Origin: QWHO01 sp021404945
Lineage (GTDB): Bacteria; Vulcanimicrobiota; Xenobia; Xenobiales; QWHO01
NCBI GenBank assembly: GCA_963169765.1
Contig: CAUJEN010000192.1
Span: 1 to 64,000, forward strand
DNA length: 64,000 nucleotides
Reading direction: 5' to 3'
Position numbers and translations under genes: made by a program. The first letter of the stretch is position 1, and the number at the start of each line of letters is the position of its first letter. The notes beneath the pieces were generated by a model, which ran no database searches, was not told the origin of the DNA, and saw only the letters and a list, made by a program, of their open reading frames with translations. Below, piece by piece: positions 17,927 through 25,147 of the stretch.

Positions 17927-19414
17927 TCAAGGCTTGATGGCGATCCCATAAGGCGAAGAGTTGGGCAGGGGGCTGGTGGTTTTCAGCGTGCCGCCGGTGG
18001 CACCGTCAAGAATGACGACCGTCCCTGCGTCCTTGCAGGTGACGAAGGTCCGTGAGCTGTCCGGGCTACAGGCTACGCCTATCGGACCTCCGCCGGTCGG
18101 CACCGTGGCCAGGACGGCATGACTTCGCCCATCCACCATGGTGACCGAATTGGAGCCCTTATTGGTGACCCAGATCCGCATTCCGTTGGGGCTTACCGCA
18201 ACCTTCTGGGGACTGACCCCCACTCTGACGCGACCGAGCTCTCCCAGGGAGGTGGCATCCACCACCGACATGTCCCCCGAGGCCGAATTGGCCGTGTACA
18301 CGAACCGACCATCGACCGACTGGGCGATCCCGGTCGGGCTCGCTCCCACCGGGCACGCTCCCACCGGTTGCCCGGTATAGCCGTCCAGGGCCACCACCTC
18401 ACCCGATTGAGGGTTTCCCTGCACCACGAACACGCGTCCCCCTTCCCGACTCATCACGGCTCCCATCGGGTATCCCACTCCGCCGCTCCGCATGGGAGGC
18501 AGAGGAAGGTAGCGAGTCGGCTGGTTGGTGCGGGTATCGATCATCATCACTCCGGGCGAGCCCGACATGACGGAAACGAGCAGGTAATTGCCATCGCCCG
18601 AAAGGCGCAGGTCGGTCACGATTCCCTGGGCTGGCAGGGCGGCGATCACCACGTTCTTGTTGACGGTATCCAGTACTTGAACCTGCTGGGAGGAGTCGCT
18701 CATGTACAGGCGAGTGCCGCTGACGTTGAAGCAGAGCCAATAAGGCTGCACGCCCAGGGTATGATAACCCGTCTGGCTCAAGTTTCCACTGGGAATCATC
18801 ATCAACGAATTCGGGTTGACATCGATCGCATGCTGGTCAGCAAATCCGGGACCGATGCTGGGTGAAACCACCGGATTGCCGCTCAAGCCAAGCGGATCAG
18901 CCCCGGCTGCGATGGCACCACGGTAAGCTTCCTGGGTTTGCAGCGGAAAACCCTGGCTCATGACCCCCGTCATGGTCGTGGCCTGATTGATCTGGCGGGC
19001 CGCGAAGGCCACGTAGGCTGTACCCGGACCGACCGGAGTATTGCTGATCAGCATGGTTCCCTCGGGGAGCATGCTCACGTTCGCCAGAGTCGGCGTCGGC
19101 CCGTTGGTGACGCGCACGGTCTTCTGGACGGGGGCGTAGTGGGCGGCCATCACGTTGACCGTGTAGTCCCCCCCCTCCAGCTCATAAAATTCGTAATAGC
19201 CACCCTCGTTGGTGACCGTCTTGCGATCGGTGCCCTGAAGGGAAACCTCGGCTCCAGCGACCGGCTCGTAACCAAGAGGGTTGTTTCCGCCGGTGCCCTT
19301 CATGATGATGCCGGCCAGTGACGGCATCTTGGACTGCTTCTTATCCTTCTTCTCCCTGGCCGGAAGGGCCGGGGTCAGGGCCAGCAACAGCAAAATGACC
19401 ACGAATCTTCGCAT
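17927..19414 (-). CDS. Secreted YVTN beta-propeller protein with carboxypeptidase-regulatory-like domain
   Basis: The 495-residue product has a signal peptide (MRRFVVILLLLALTPALPA). Residues ~30-115 form a CarboxypepD_reg-like Ig fold (VAGAEVSLQGTDRKTVTNEG, then GGDYTVNVMAAHYAPVQ). From about 210 to the end there are repeated blades with motifs such as VVALDGYTGQPVG, VYTANSASGDMSVVD and IWVTNKGSNSVTMVDG, typical of YncE/YVTN propellers. Such proteins are surface or periplasmic binding scaffolds; the ligand is unknown. GGAGG precedes the ATG, which lies 74 bases inside the end of the yqgF-like gene. Part of the lpt-secA gene row. Confidence 0.88.
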   Translation of the reverse strand: MRRFVVILLLLALTPALPAREKKDKKQSKMPSLAGIIMKGTGGNNPLGYEPVAGAEVSLQGTDRKTVTNEGGYYEFYELEGGDYTVNVMAAHYAPVQKTVRVTNGPTPTLANVSMLPEGTMLISNTPVGPGTAYVAFAARQINQATTMTGVMSQGFPLQTQEAYRGAIAAGADPLGLSGNPVVSPSIGPGFADQHAIDVNPNSLMMIPSGNLSQTGYHTLGVQPYWLCFNVSGTRLYMSDSSQQVQVLDTVNKNVVIAALPAQGIVTDLRLSGDGNYLLVSVMSGSPGVMMIDTRTNQPTRYLPLPPMRSGGVGYPMGAVMSREGGRVFVVQGNPQSGEVVALDGYTGQPVGACPVGASPTGIAQSVDGRFVYTANSASGDMSVVDATSLGELGRVRVGVSPQKVAVSPNGMRIWVTNKGSNSVTMVDGRSHAVLATVPTGGGPIGVACSPDSSRTFVTCKDAGTVVILDGATGGTLKTTSPLPNSSPYGIAIKP

Positions 19415-19841
19415 TTAAATCCTCCGACGCAATCGAGCCGGTTTTCTTCCCCGCTTCGGCGACCAGGAACTCCTCGGCCATCACGACCGCGGCATAATCA
19501 TCGTAGGGCTCAGGGGGTACTTGCAGGCCCAGCGGAATCAGTTTCCAGATTCCGCGGGGCGGATGGTCGACAAAATAACGTTTGCGAGCTCGCTCGGTGG
19601 TGTATCGCTCGTCCACCACCCGCGGACTCAAAGAGAGGACTCGTTTCAGACGTTTAATGACTTCTTTGGACCCGGTGCTGCCTCCTACCACCAGGGCTCC
19701 CGGAGAATGGCGACCAAACATCTGCTCAATGGCGGCCTCAAGTTGCTCGGTCGCAACGATGCTGCGCTCCATTACCCCGGTGGGAGAAACCACCGCCAAC
19801 CCGCACTTGCGTCGACCAGGGTCGACGGCCAACACGATCAT
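19341..19841 (-). CDS. YqgF/RuvX-like RNase H-fold protein
   Basis: The 166-residue protein opens with VLAVDPGRRKCGLAVVS, the first strand and metal-binding Asp of the YqgF fold (Holliday-junction resolvase-like, or pre-16S rRNA processing nuclease). Middle and late motifs are VVGGSTGSK, VDERYTTERARKRYF and YDDYAAVVMAEEFL, which carry the later acidic residues (Glu in DERYTT, Asp-Asp near the end). Its start overlaps the DUF3084 gene by 4 bases. The last ~25 residues overlap the signal-peptide region of the next gene in another frame, an unusually long 74-base overlap. This divergent YqgF next to DUF3084 resembles the cyanobacterial arrangement. Confidence 0.85.
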   Translation of the reverse strand: MIVLAVDPGRRKCGLAVVSPTGVMERSIVATEQLEAAIEQMFGRHSPGALVVGGSTGSKEVIKRLKRVLSLSPRVVDERYTTERARKRYFVDHPPRGIWKLIPLGLQVPPEPYDDYAAVVMAEEFLVAEAGKKTGSIASEDLNAKIRGHFAVAGPDPGPSGQGEEG

Positions 19842-20827
19842 CGCACTTGCGCCCTGGCCGAGCGACCGTTGCGAGCGGCATCATCCCCCGCCGGTCGAAC
19901 GACAATCTTCAATTCCAGACTACTCGACTGATACATATCCTTTCGGGCAATTGCCTCGAGCGTCGCCAGCCCGGGCTCCACCTCGATGCTCTGAATCAAA
20001 GAATTCATGGTTTCCGAGTCGAGCTCAAATCCAAGTCCGCCGTCAGGACCGTTCATCATGCCCGCTCGGAGAGCTGCTTGCTTGATCTCCTCAAGAAACT
20101 GATACCACTCCATGAGGAAGGTGGGGTTATGCGGGTCCACGATTTTGCTGGCCACGACCTGGCCAGATCGGAACACCCGCTTGACGGGAAACAGGCTGAA
20201 ATGCACAGCCAGAGGCTCCGTATCGCCGAGCAGATAGTTCCGTCCGGCCACGACGCGCAAGCCGAACACCTCGGGGCTGTTGCGCACCCGGTCAGCCAGC
20301 TCTCTCAGGAGACGGGAATCAAAAGACAAGAGCACCTCGTCAGCTGGAACTCCAGGCTTGCCTTTCAGTCGAGCCATCTCGTTGTATTTGAGAATGGTGC
20401 CCAGATTGGCCCGAGCCACTGCGTTGCGCAGCTGAGCTTCGACATTCTCAGCCGGGATGCCAGGGGGGAGCGTGCCCAGGAAAATCGGTTGGTCAATTCC
20501 CCAGATCAGATTGCCGCTCTCCAGCGTATCGGTCAAACGGGAGACCTGCTCGGAGAGCTCTCGCTGACGCCGCTCGAGCTCCTCGGTGCCGGCAAGCAAC
20601 TGGCGCACATCCTTGGCGAGGACGGCTGCGAGCGTCAGGGTTCCCAGAGCGATCATCATACCGGTGACGGTGGTCACGAAAATGGACGTGTGGCGGGGAC
20701 GCATCCCGAAAACACTCATCTTCTTGCGTCCCACGTGGCGTCCAAGCTGGTTGCCAAGGTAGGCGATCCCCCCCGAGAGGGCCGCCACAAAAAAATAAAC
20801 CAGCATTACCCTCAGGATCGTTGTCAC
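19838..20827 (-). CDS. DUF3084-like membrane protein
   Basis: I choose the GTG at 20827 (GGAG 8 bases upstream), which gives 329 residues starting TTILRVMLVYFF; the open frame reaches 20929 but the extra residues overlap lptF. The N-terminus has two membrane segments separated by LGNQLGRHVGRKKMSVFGMRPRHT, a pattern known from cyanobacterial DUF3084 proteins (two hydrophobic helices around a basic loop with Arg-Pro-Arg). A coiled coil (about 80-110) and a soluble domain follow. The function of the family is unknown. Its position between lptF and yqgF suggests a link to the cell envelope. Confidence 0.82.
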   Translation of the reverse strand: MTTILRVMLVYFFVAALSGGIAYLGNQLGRHVGRKKMSVFGMRPRHTSIFVTTVTGMMIALGTLTLAAVLAKDVRQLLAGTEELERRQRELSEQVSRLTDTLESGNLIWGIDQPIFLGTLPPGIPAENVEAQLRNAVARANLGTILKYNEMARLKGKPGVPADEVLLSFDSRLLRELADRVRNSPEVFGLRVVAGRNYLLGDTEPLAVHFSLFPVKRVFRSGQVVASKIVDPHNPTFLMEWYQFLEEIKQAALRAGMMNGPDGGLGFELDSETMNSLIQSIEVEPGLATLEAIARKDMYQSSSLELKIVVRPAGDDAARNGRSARAQVR

Positions 20828-20858
20828 CTGACTACTCCAAGAACGCGTTCCGAGAACT

Positions 20859-21992
20859 CTACTTCCGTGACGCGTCGATGAGAAAAAAGATTCCCAGAGC
20901 CCCAAAAATGAGATTCGGAAACCAGGCACCGAGCAGAGGCGAGATCGCCCCCGACTCGCCCATCACCATTCCCAGCGTCATCATCACATGATAGACCAGA
21001 ATGAAAAAAACCGACAAGCCCATGCCCATGGAGGTGCTGGTCCGATGAGGCCGCACCCCGAGTGGAATGGCAAAGGCCCCGAACACCAGACAGCACCAGG
21101 CAATGGAGAGCTTTTGATGGTAGGCCACCCAGAGCCGATTCTTGACTTTCTCGGTCTGAGTGTCCCCCTCGGGGCCCGTGACGGGTTTGGGGAACTCGGC
21201 CAGGCGCCGTAATATCTCGGCTCGACTCATCTCCTCAGGCCGAAACTTACGGCGAGAGAGCTCCTCGGGCCCGGGGGGAGCCTCGGCGAGACTCATCGGA
21301 GTCCAGCCTTCGTCACCGCGCACTTCGAAAATGGCCTCTTGCTGACTTCCAAACTCGACCTCGCGCAGGTTCCTCAGCAGCCATACCTGTCCGTTCCAGT
21401 GGGCCACCTCGGCGTAGATCTCGCGACGTCGTTGTCCCTGGTAGAAAAAGTGGATAAACACGCCCCGCATCTCGCGCTGCCTGGTATTGAGGCTGTGGGC
21501 GTAGACCACCTGCTCCTGGCCATTGGCCAGCTTGCGGGGTGTGGTGAAGAGCGACTGCTCCATCTCATCAGGCTGACGGTGCAGCATGAAGAGGTTCATT
21601 GCCCGCTTCATGGTGGGGGGCACGACGTACTCATTCATCCATGCGGCCACACCCGACATCAACAGGGCAAAAACGAGACCCGGAAAGGCCACGCGCAGGA
21701 ATCCTATCCCGCCAGCCTTCATCGCCACCAGCTCCGATTCGCCGGAAAGTCGGCCAAAGGTCAACAGGGAAGCCAGCAGCACCGCCATGGGAAAGGTGTA
21801 GACCAGGACCATCGGCAGCCTGTTCCAGATATACTCAGCCACGACGGAAACTCCCGCGTGGCCATCGAGCACCATCCGTACAACCCCCATCAAGGATTCA
21901 ACCGAGAAAAAGAGGATGCTGAACGCTGCCAGACCAAAGACAAAGGGTCCGAGCATCTCCTGCATGATATAACGATCGAGGATCTTGACCAT
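20859..21992 (-). CDS. lptF: Lipopolysaccharide export permease, LptF/LptG family
   Basis: The 377-residue protein has the YjgP/YjgQ layout: an N-terminal helix pair (DRYIMQEMLGPFVFGL, LMGVVRMVLDG), a third and fourth helix around PMAVLLASLLTFGRLS, a large periplasmic beta-jellyroll (about 120-260) and two C-terminal helices. LptF/G carries lipopolysaccharide from the inner membrane to the periplasmic bridge. Only one such gene is seen here, so it may act as a homodimer or the partner lies elsewhere. It begins 6 bases after lptB, with DUF3084 next. The symbol lptF rather than lptG is a convention. Confidence 0.92.
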   Translation of the reverse strand: MVKILDRYIMQEMLGPFVFGLAAFSILFFSVESLMGVVRMVLDGHAGVSVVAEYIWNRLPMVLVYTFPMAVLLASLLTFGRLSGESELVAMKAGGIGFLRVAFPGLVFALLMSGVAAWMNEYVVPPTMKRAMNLFMLHRQPDEMEQSLFTTPRKLANGQEQVVYAHSLNTRQREMRGVFIHFFYQGQRRREIYAEVAHWNGQVWLLRNLREVEFGSQQEAIFEVRGDEGWTPMSLAEAPPGPEELSRRKFRPEEMSRAEILRRLAEFPKPVTGPEGDTQTEKVKNRLWVAYHQKLSIAWCCLVFGAFAIPLGVRPHRTSTSMGMGLSVFFILVYHVMMTLGMVMGESGAISPLLGAWFPNLIFGALGIFFLIDASRK

Positions 21993-21998
21993 GTCTGC

Positions 21999-22808
21999 TC
22001 AGTGTCCGTTGGGGCCGCCATTCGTCCCCGGCCTCTGCCTGGACTCACGAGCCGTTCCTACGGCCACCATGCTGACCTCGGATTCGTCCGGCATGCGGAA
22101 ATTCTCACCCAGATAGAACTGCCGAGCCAGCTCGCTGTTTCCAATCTCCCGGGCATTTCCGGCCACCAGGATACGGCCATCGCGAATGATATAAGCGCGA
22201 TCGGTGATGGCCAGGGTCTCCCGCACGTTGTGGTCGGTGATTAAGATTCCGATCCCTCGCTCGCGCAGACGTACGATAATCTCCTGGATCTCGTTCACGG
22301 CGATGGGATCAACGCCAGTAAAAGGCTCGTCGAGCAGCAAAAAGTCCGGGTCCATGGCCAGAGAACGAGCGATCTCCACCCGCCTGCGCTCGCCCCCGGA
22401 CAATACATAAGCGATGCTCTTGCGCACTCGTTTGAGCGAGAACTCTCCCAGGAGAGCTTCCAGCTTCTCAGCCTGAAGGCGAGCCGCTACACCACGCACC
22501 TCCCAGATCAAGCGGAGATTCTCCTCGACCGACAGATGCCTGAAAATGGACGGCTCCTGGGCCAGATATCCGATCCCAAGCCGGGCTCGGGTGGCCATGG
22601 GCAGTCCGGTCACCTCCCGGCTGCCCAGGAAAATTTGTCCGGCGGTGGGCTTGACCAGGCCCACAACCATGGAAAAAGTGGTCGTCTTACCCGCCCCGTT
22701 CGAACCGAGCAGGCCCACCACCTCGCCCTTCTCAACGGTCAAGCTCACGCCATCCACCACGCGGCGACGACGGTAAGCCTTGACCAGTTGCTCGAGCCTG
22801 ATGTTCAA
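21999..22808 (-). CDS. lptB: Lipopolysaccharide export ATPase LptB
   Basis: The 269-residue ABC ATPase has Walker A GSNGAGKT (35-42), Q-loop YLAQEPSIF, signature LSGGE (136-140), Walker B FLLLDEP (D160, E161) and switch His193 (TDHNVRE). These match LptB closely. It drives lipopolysaccharide extraction together with LptF/G and LptC. It overlaps the lptC-like gene by 4 bases and is 6 bases from lptF. The last ~30 residues are an extra Gly/Arg/Pro-rich tail not typical of the family. Confidence 0.96.
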   Translation of the reverse strand: MNIRLEQLVKAYRRRRVVDGVSLTVEKGEVVGLLGSNGAGKTTTFSMVVGLVKPTAGQIFLGSREVTGLPMATRARLGIGYLAQEPSIFRHLSVEENLRLIWEVRGVAARLQAEKLEALLGEFSLKRVRKSIAYVLSGGERRRVEIARSLAMDPDFLLLDEPFTGVDPIAVNEIQEIIVRLRERGIGILITDHNVRETLAITDRAYIIRDGRILVAGNAREIGNSELARQFYLGENFRMPDESEVSMVAVGTARESRQRPGTNGGPNGH

Positions 22809-23443
22809 GACTCGGGACCCTCCTCGACCTGCATGACCCCCCGCACTCCACCCACAATCTCGAAATGGCGAAGATCTGGGGAAGCAATCAACCGCTCGCC
22901 CTCGACCACCGAGCCCGCCCGCTCGACGCGCACTCCCCGATCACCAAAAAACTGACGCTCCTTGCCATCCCACACCAACCGATTCACAGTCAACGACTCT
23001 CCCTCGGGGCCGATTGCGGTCACCCGGCCCTGGAACTCCACCCGCTCGGAATCGACATCAACATCAGCGCCCGAAGCCGCCACCAGGGTCTTCTTCTGCT
23101 TGCCCATGTCCCATAAGGTAAACTCAACCTTCAAGGCTCGAGCGCGGCGGGTCGGATCGTTCCATTCCACCTCCTCGGCGACCAGTTGCCAGGGAAGTCC
23201 ACGAGAGGACTGCAATGTGGCCGACTTGAGGCCTGACCGATGATTGGGAGGGGCCGTATTCGAGGGGGATGAGCCTTCGCCCGGGGGTGGGGACGTAGAA
23301 ACAGCAGGTGCAGTGGCCAGAGTGGCGGTAGGGGTGGCTTTCCCCCCTGGGCCACTCCCGGAACCGCACCCGACCGTGATCGCCAGAAATATGTGGCCCA
23401 TCAGGATCAAACCCGCCAGACGCTTTGTTCCCAGTGCTCTCAC
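22805..23443 (-). CDS. lptC: LptC-like lipopolysaccharide export protein (possible lipoprotein)
   Basis: I place the start at the GTG at 23443, giving 212 residues with Lys-Arg, a hydrophobic stretch and Cys (TKRLAGLILMGHIFLAITVGC), a lipoprotein-like leader with lipobox TVGC. The frame stays open to 23611, but those residues are not typical. After a Thr/Pro-rich linker, residues ~90-205 have the LptC/LptA beta-strand style (ARALKVEFTLWD, GADVDVDSERVEFQGRV, VNRLVWDGKERQFFGDRGV, VEGERLIASPDLRHFEIVG). LptC passes lipopolysaccharide from LptB-FG to LptA. The lipobox instead of the usual single helix resembles OstA/LptC forms outside Proteobacteria. Position before lptB supports the name. Confidence 0.8.
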   Translation of the reverse strand: MRALGTKRLAGLILMGHIFLAITVGCGSGSGPGGKATPTATLATAPAVSTSPPPGEGSSPSNTAPPNHRSGLKSATLQSSRGLPWQLVAEEVEWNDPTRRARALKVEFTLWDMGKQKKTLVAASGADVDVDSERVEFQGRVTAIGPEGESLTVNRLVWDGKERQFFGDRGVRVERAGSVVEGERLIASPDLRHFEIVGGVRGVMQVEEGPES

Positions 23444-23771
23444 CTCGAGGCAAGACTTGGCCCAGTATAGCAGAAGAGCCGCAGGCCGCAAGGCCTGGCA
23501 AAGTGATGCAGAATTCCTCGCAGCCGACCCTGGCATCATCCTGCGCTCAACAGGTTGTCTGGCCAACTGATGCCCCACACAAAAGATGTTGGGTGTATCG
23601 CAGGTGGCCAACCGCGTCGAGGGGGCTTCCGGCCGCGCTCCTGGTACTCCGTCCTGCCATCACCCCCTTGTTCAAGCTGCGCCGCGTGCGGAGAGCTTCT
23701 GGGCGCTCCGCGGTCTCGGCGCTCTCTGTGGCTTGACACAGGGCGTAGGGACCCACTTTCCGGACGCTGCA
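23444..23771. other. Intergenic region with a possible relic of the hairpin element
   Basis: About 330 bases upstream of lptC with no convincing gene. At 23621-23640 the 20 bases are nearly identical to the right arm of the hairpin module at 36505-36523 (one difference), and weaker alignment extends upstream to about 23590 (a CACAA start, then a GGG run). The matching left arm is absent, so the hairpin cannot form. It should also contain the lpt promoter on the minus strand, which I could not place. Confidence 0.4.
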
Positions 23772-24410
23772 TCAGCCGGGATGAAAGCTCTTTTGTAAAA
23801 AGGGGTTGCTGCGACGTTCCTCTCCAATCGTAGATTCCGGGCCATGCCCGGGATAGATCTTAAGCTCGTCTCCCAGCGGGAGTATCTTCTCTCGAAGGGA
23901 ACGCATGAGAACTTCGTGATCTCCGCCCGGCAAATCTGTGCGGCCGATGCCCCCGGCAAAGAGCGTATCGCCGACGAAGGCCACTTTGTCGCCGGCCAGA
24001 ATGACGTGACCGGGAGAATGTCCCGGCGTGTGCAGGACTCGGAACCTGTGGCGGCCGGCGAAAAACTCATCTCCCTCCTGCAATCTGCCCTCAGCTACAG
24101 GCCTGGGACCCGGAGGCAGGCCGAACATCATGGCCTGACTCTGAACCTGCTCCAGGAGTGGCAGATCATCGCGATGAATCGACATCGGGACCTGGAGCGC
24201 AGTCTTCAAGTCCTGAGCAAAGGCGACATGGTCGATGTGACCGTGGGTCAAGACAATGTGCTCGATCGTGAGGCCGTGTCTCTGAATGTCAGCCAGGATG
24301 CGGTCGATCTCATCACCAGGATCGACCACGAAACCTCTCTTCGAGGCAGAGTCTGCCACGATGTAGCAATTCATCGAGAACGGGCCGACTGTATGGCATG
24401 AAAGGAACAC
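23772..24410 (-). CDS. Metallo-beta-lactamase-fold hydrolase (glyoxalase II-like)
   Basis: The 212-residue protein has the zinc motif THGHIDH (55-61), a later metal His in HTPGHSPGH, the bridging Asp in FVGDTLF and the last His in YPGHGP. Its size and the pattern MNCYIV at the start match the short YcbL/glyoxalase II-like hydrolases that cleave thioesters such as S-lactoylglutathione or other thiol adducts. The exact substrate is unknown. The GTG start at 24410 is only 2 bases from the start of the divergent plus-strand gene. Cytoplasmic. Confidence 0.92.
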   Translation of the reverse strand: MFLSCHTVGPFSMNCYIVADSASKRGFVVDPGDEIDRILADIQRHGLTIEHIVLTHGHIDHVAFAQDLKTALQVPMSIHRDDLPLLEQVQSQAMMFGLPPGPRPVAEGRLQEGDEFFAGRHRFRVLHTPGHSPGHVILAGDKVAFVGDTLFAGGIGRTDLPGGDHEVLMRSLREKILPLGDELKIYPGHGPESTIGEERRSNPFLQKSFHPG

Positions 24411-24412
24411 CC

Positions 24413-25033
24413 ATGAGGGTTCCCTCCTCGGACCCGTTTCCCTGTAGACGACCCCCCACGCGACTGCCGCAATTAGACGCCAGGCCAGGAACCTCTGGCT
24501 CCGACACGAACCCGGCCCCGATGAGCGATGGCTTTGCCGGCATGGTCGGAATCATCCCGGTCGCGCCAGGTGCTCAGAGCGTGACCGGCTTCCAGGTGCA
24601 CCAGAACTTGTGTGAGCCAATGTACCGCAATGCCTGGCTCCACTCCGACCCGAAAGACGGGGCAGAAGGCGTTCTCTATCTCGTTCCTCAGGCAGGTGGA
24701 GGCCTGGCCGCCTTCAAGCTGCGCTTCAAGAGCGCCGATGGCAAGCCCTTTCTTCTGAAGGAGTTGACCTTGAGCTGTCTTCTGGCCACTCAACCCGGGG
24801 GCTCCGATGGACTGATCGCAGTCACCCTGGCGGGAGCCCGCTTCCGGCTCCCAGAGGCCACCGTAAGGGGATTTGGTCCGATTCAAATGGCTTTCAGGCC
24901 AGCCCCACCAGCGCATCCAATGACTCTGCCGGCCGACCCGATCGACGCCTTCGAGTTGAGTATCGGTCTGGCCGACTCAAACGGAGGCAACCCCCAGGTA
25001 GGCCTTCAGAGAATCCTGTGGCTCTTGGAGTGA
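24413..25033 (+). CDS. Hypothetical protein
   Basis: An ATG at 24413 has AAAGGA 6 bases upstream and gives 206 residues; another ATG at 24521 (SDGFAGMVG) would give 170. The first ~35 residues are Pro/Arg-rich and look disordered, whereas the rest has regular strands (GVLYLVPQAGGGLAAFKLRF, LLKELTLSCLLATQ). There is no signal peptide or membrane segment. The gene faces away from the metallo-hydrolase with almost no space between starts, so its promoter must lie within the neighbour or the start is further downstream. I do not recognise the family. Confidence 0.6.
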   Translation: MRVPSSDPFPCRRPPTRLPQLDARPGTSGSDTNPAPMSDGFAGMVGIIPVAPGAQSVTGFQVHQNLCEPMYRNAWLHSDPKDGAEGVLYLVPQAGGGLAAFKLRFKSADGKPFLLKELTLSCLLATQPGGSDGLIAVTLAGARFRLPEATVRGFGPIQMAFRPAPPAHPMTLPADPIDAFELSIGLADSNGGNPQVGLQRILWLLE

Positions 25034-25147
25034 GCCCCCCTGCCGAGTAAACCGGGTCTCGGCGGCGGACATCCAGGCGAGCCATCCGAGCCGCTTGCCT
25101 GCTTCAGATGGCGCAGGAATGCGGTTGAGCTTCAGGAAGCACTCCTC

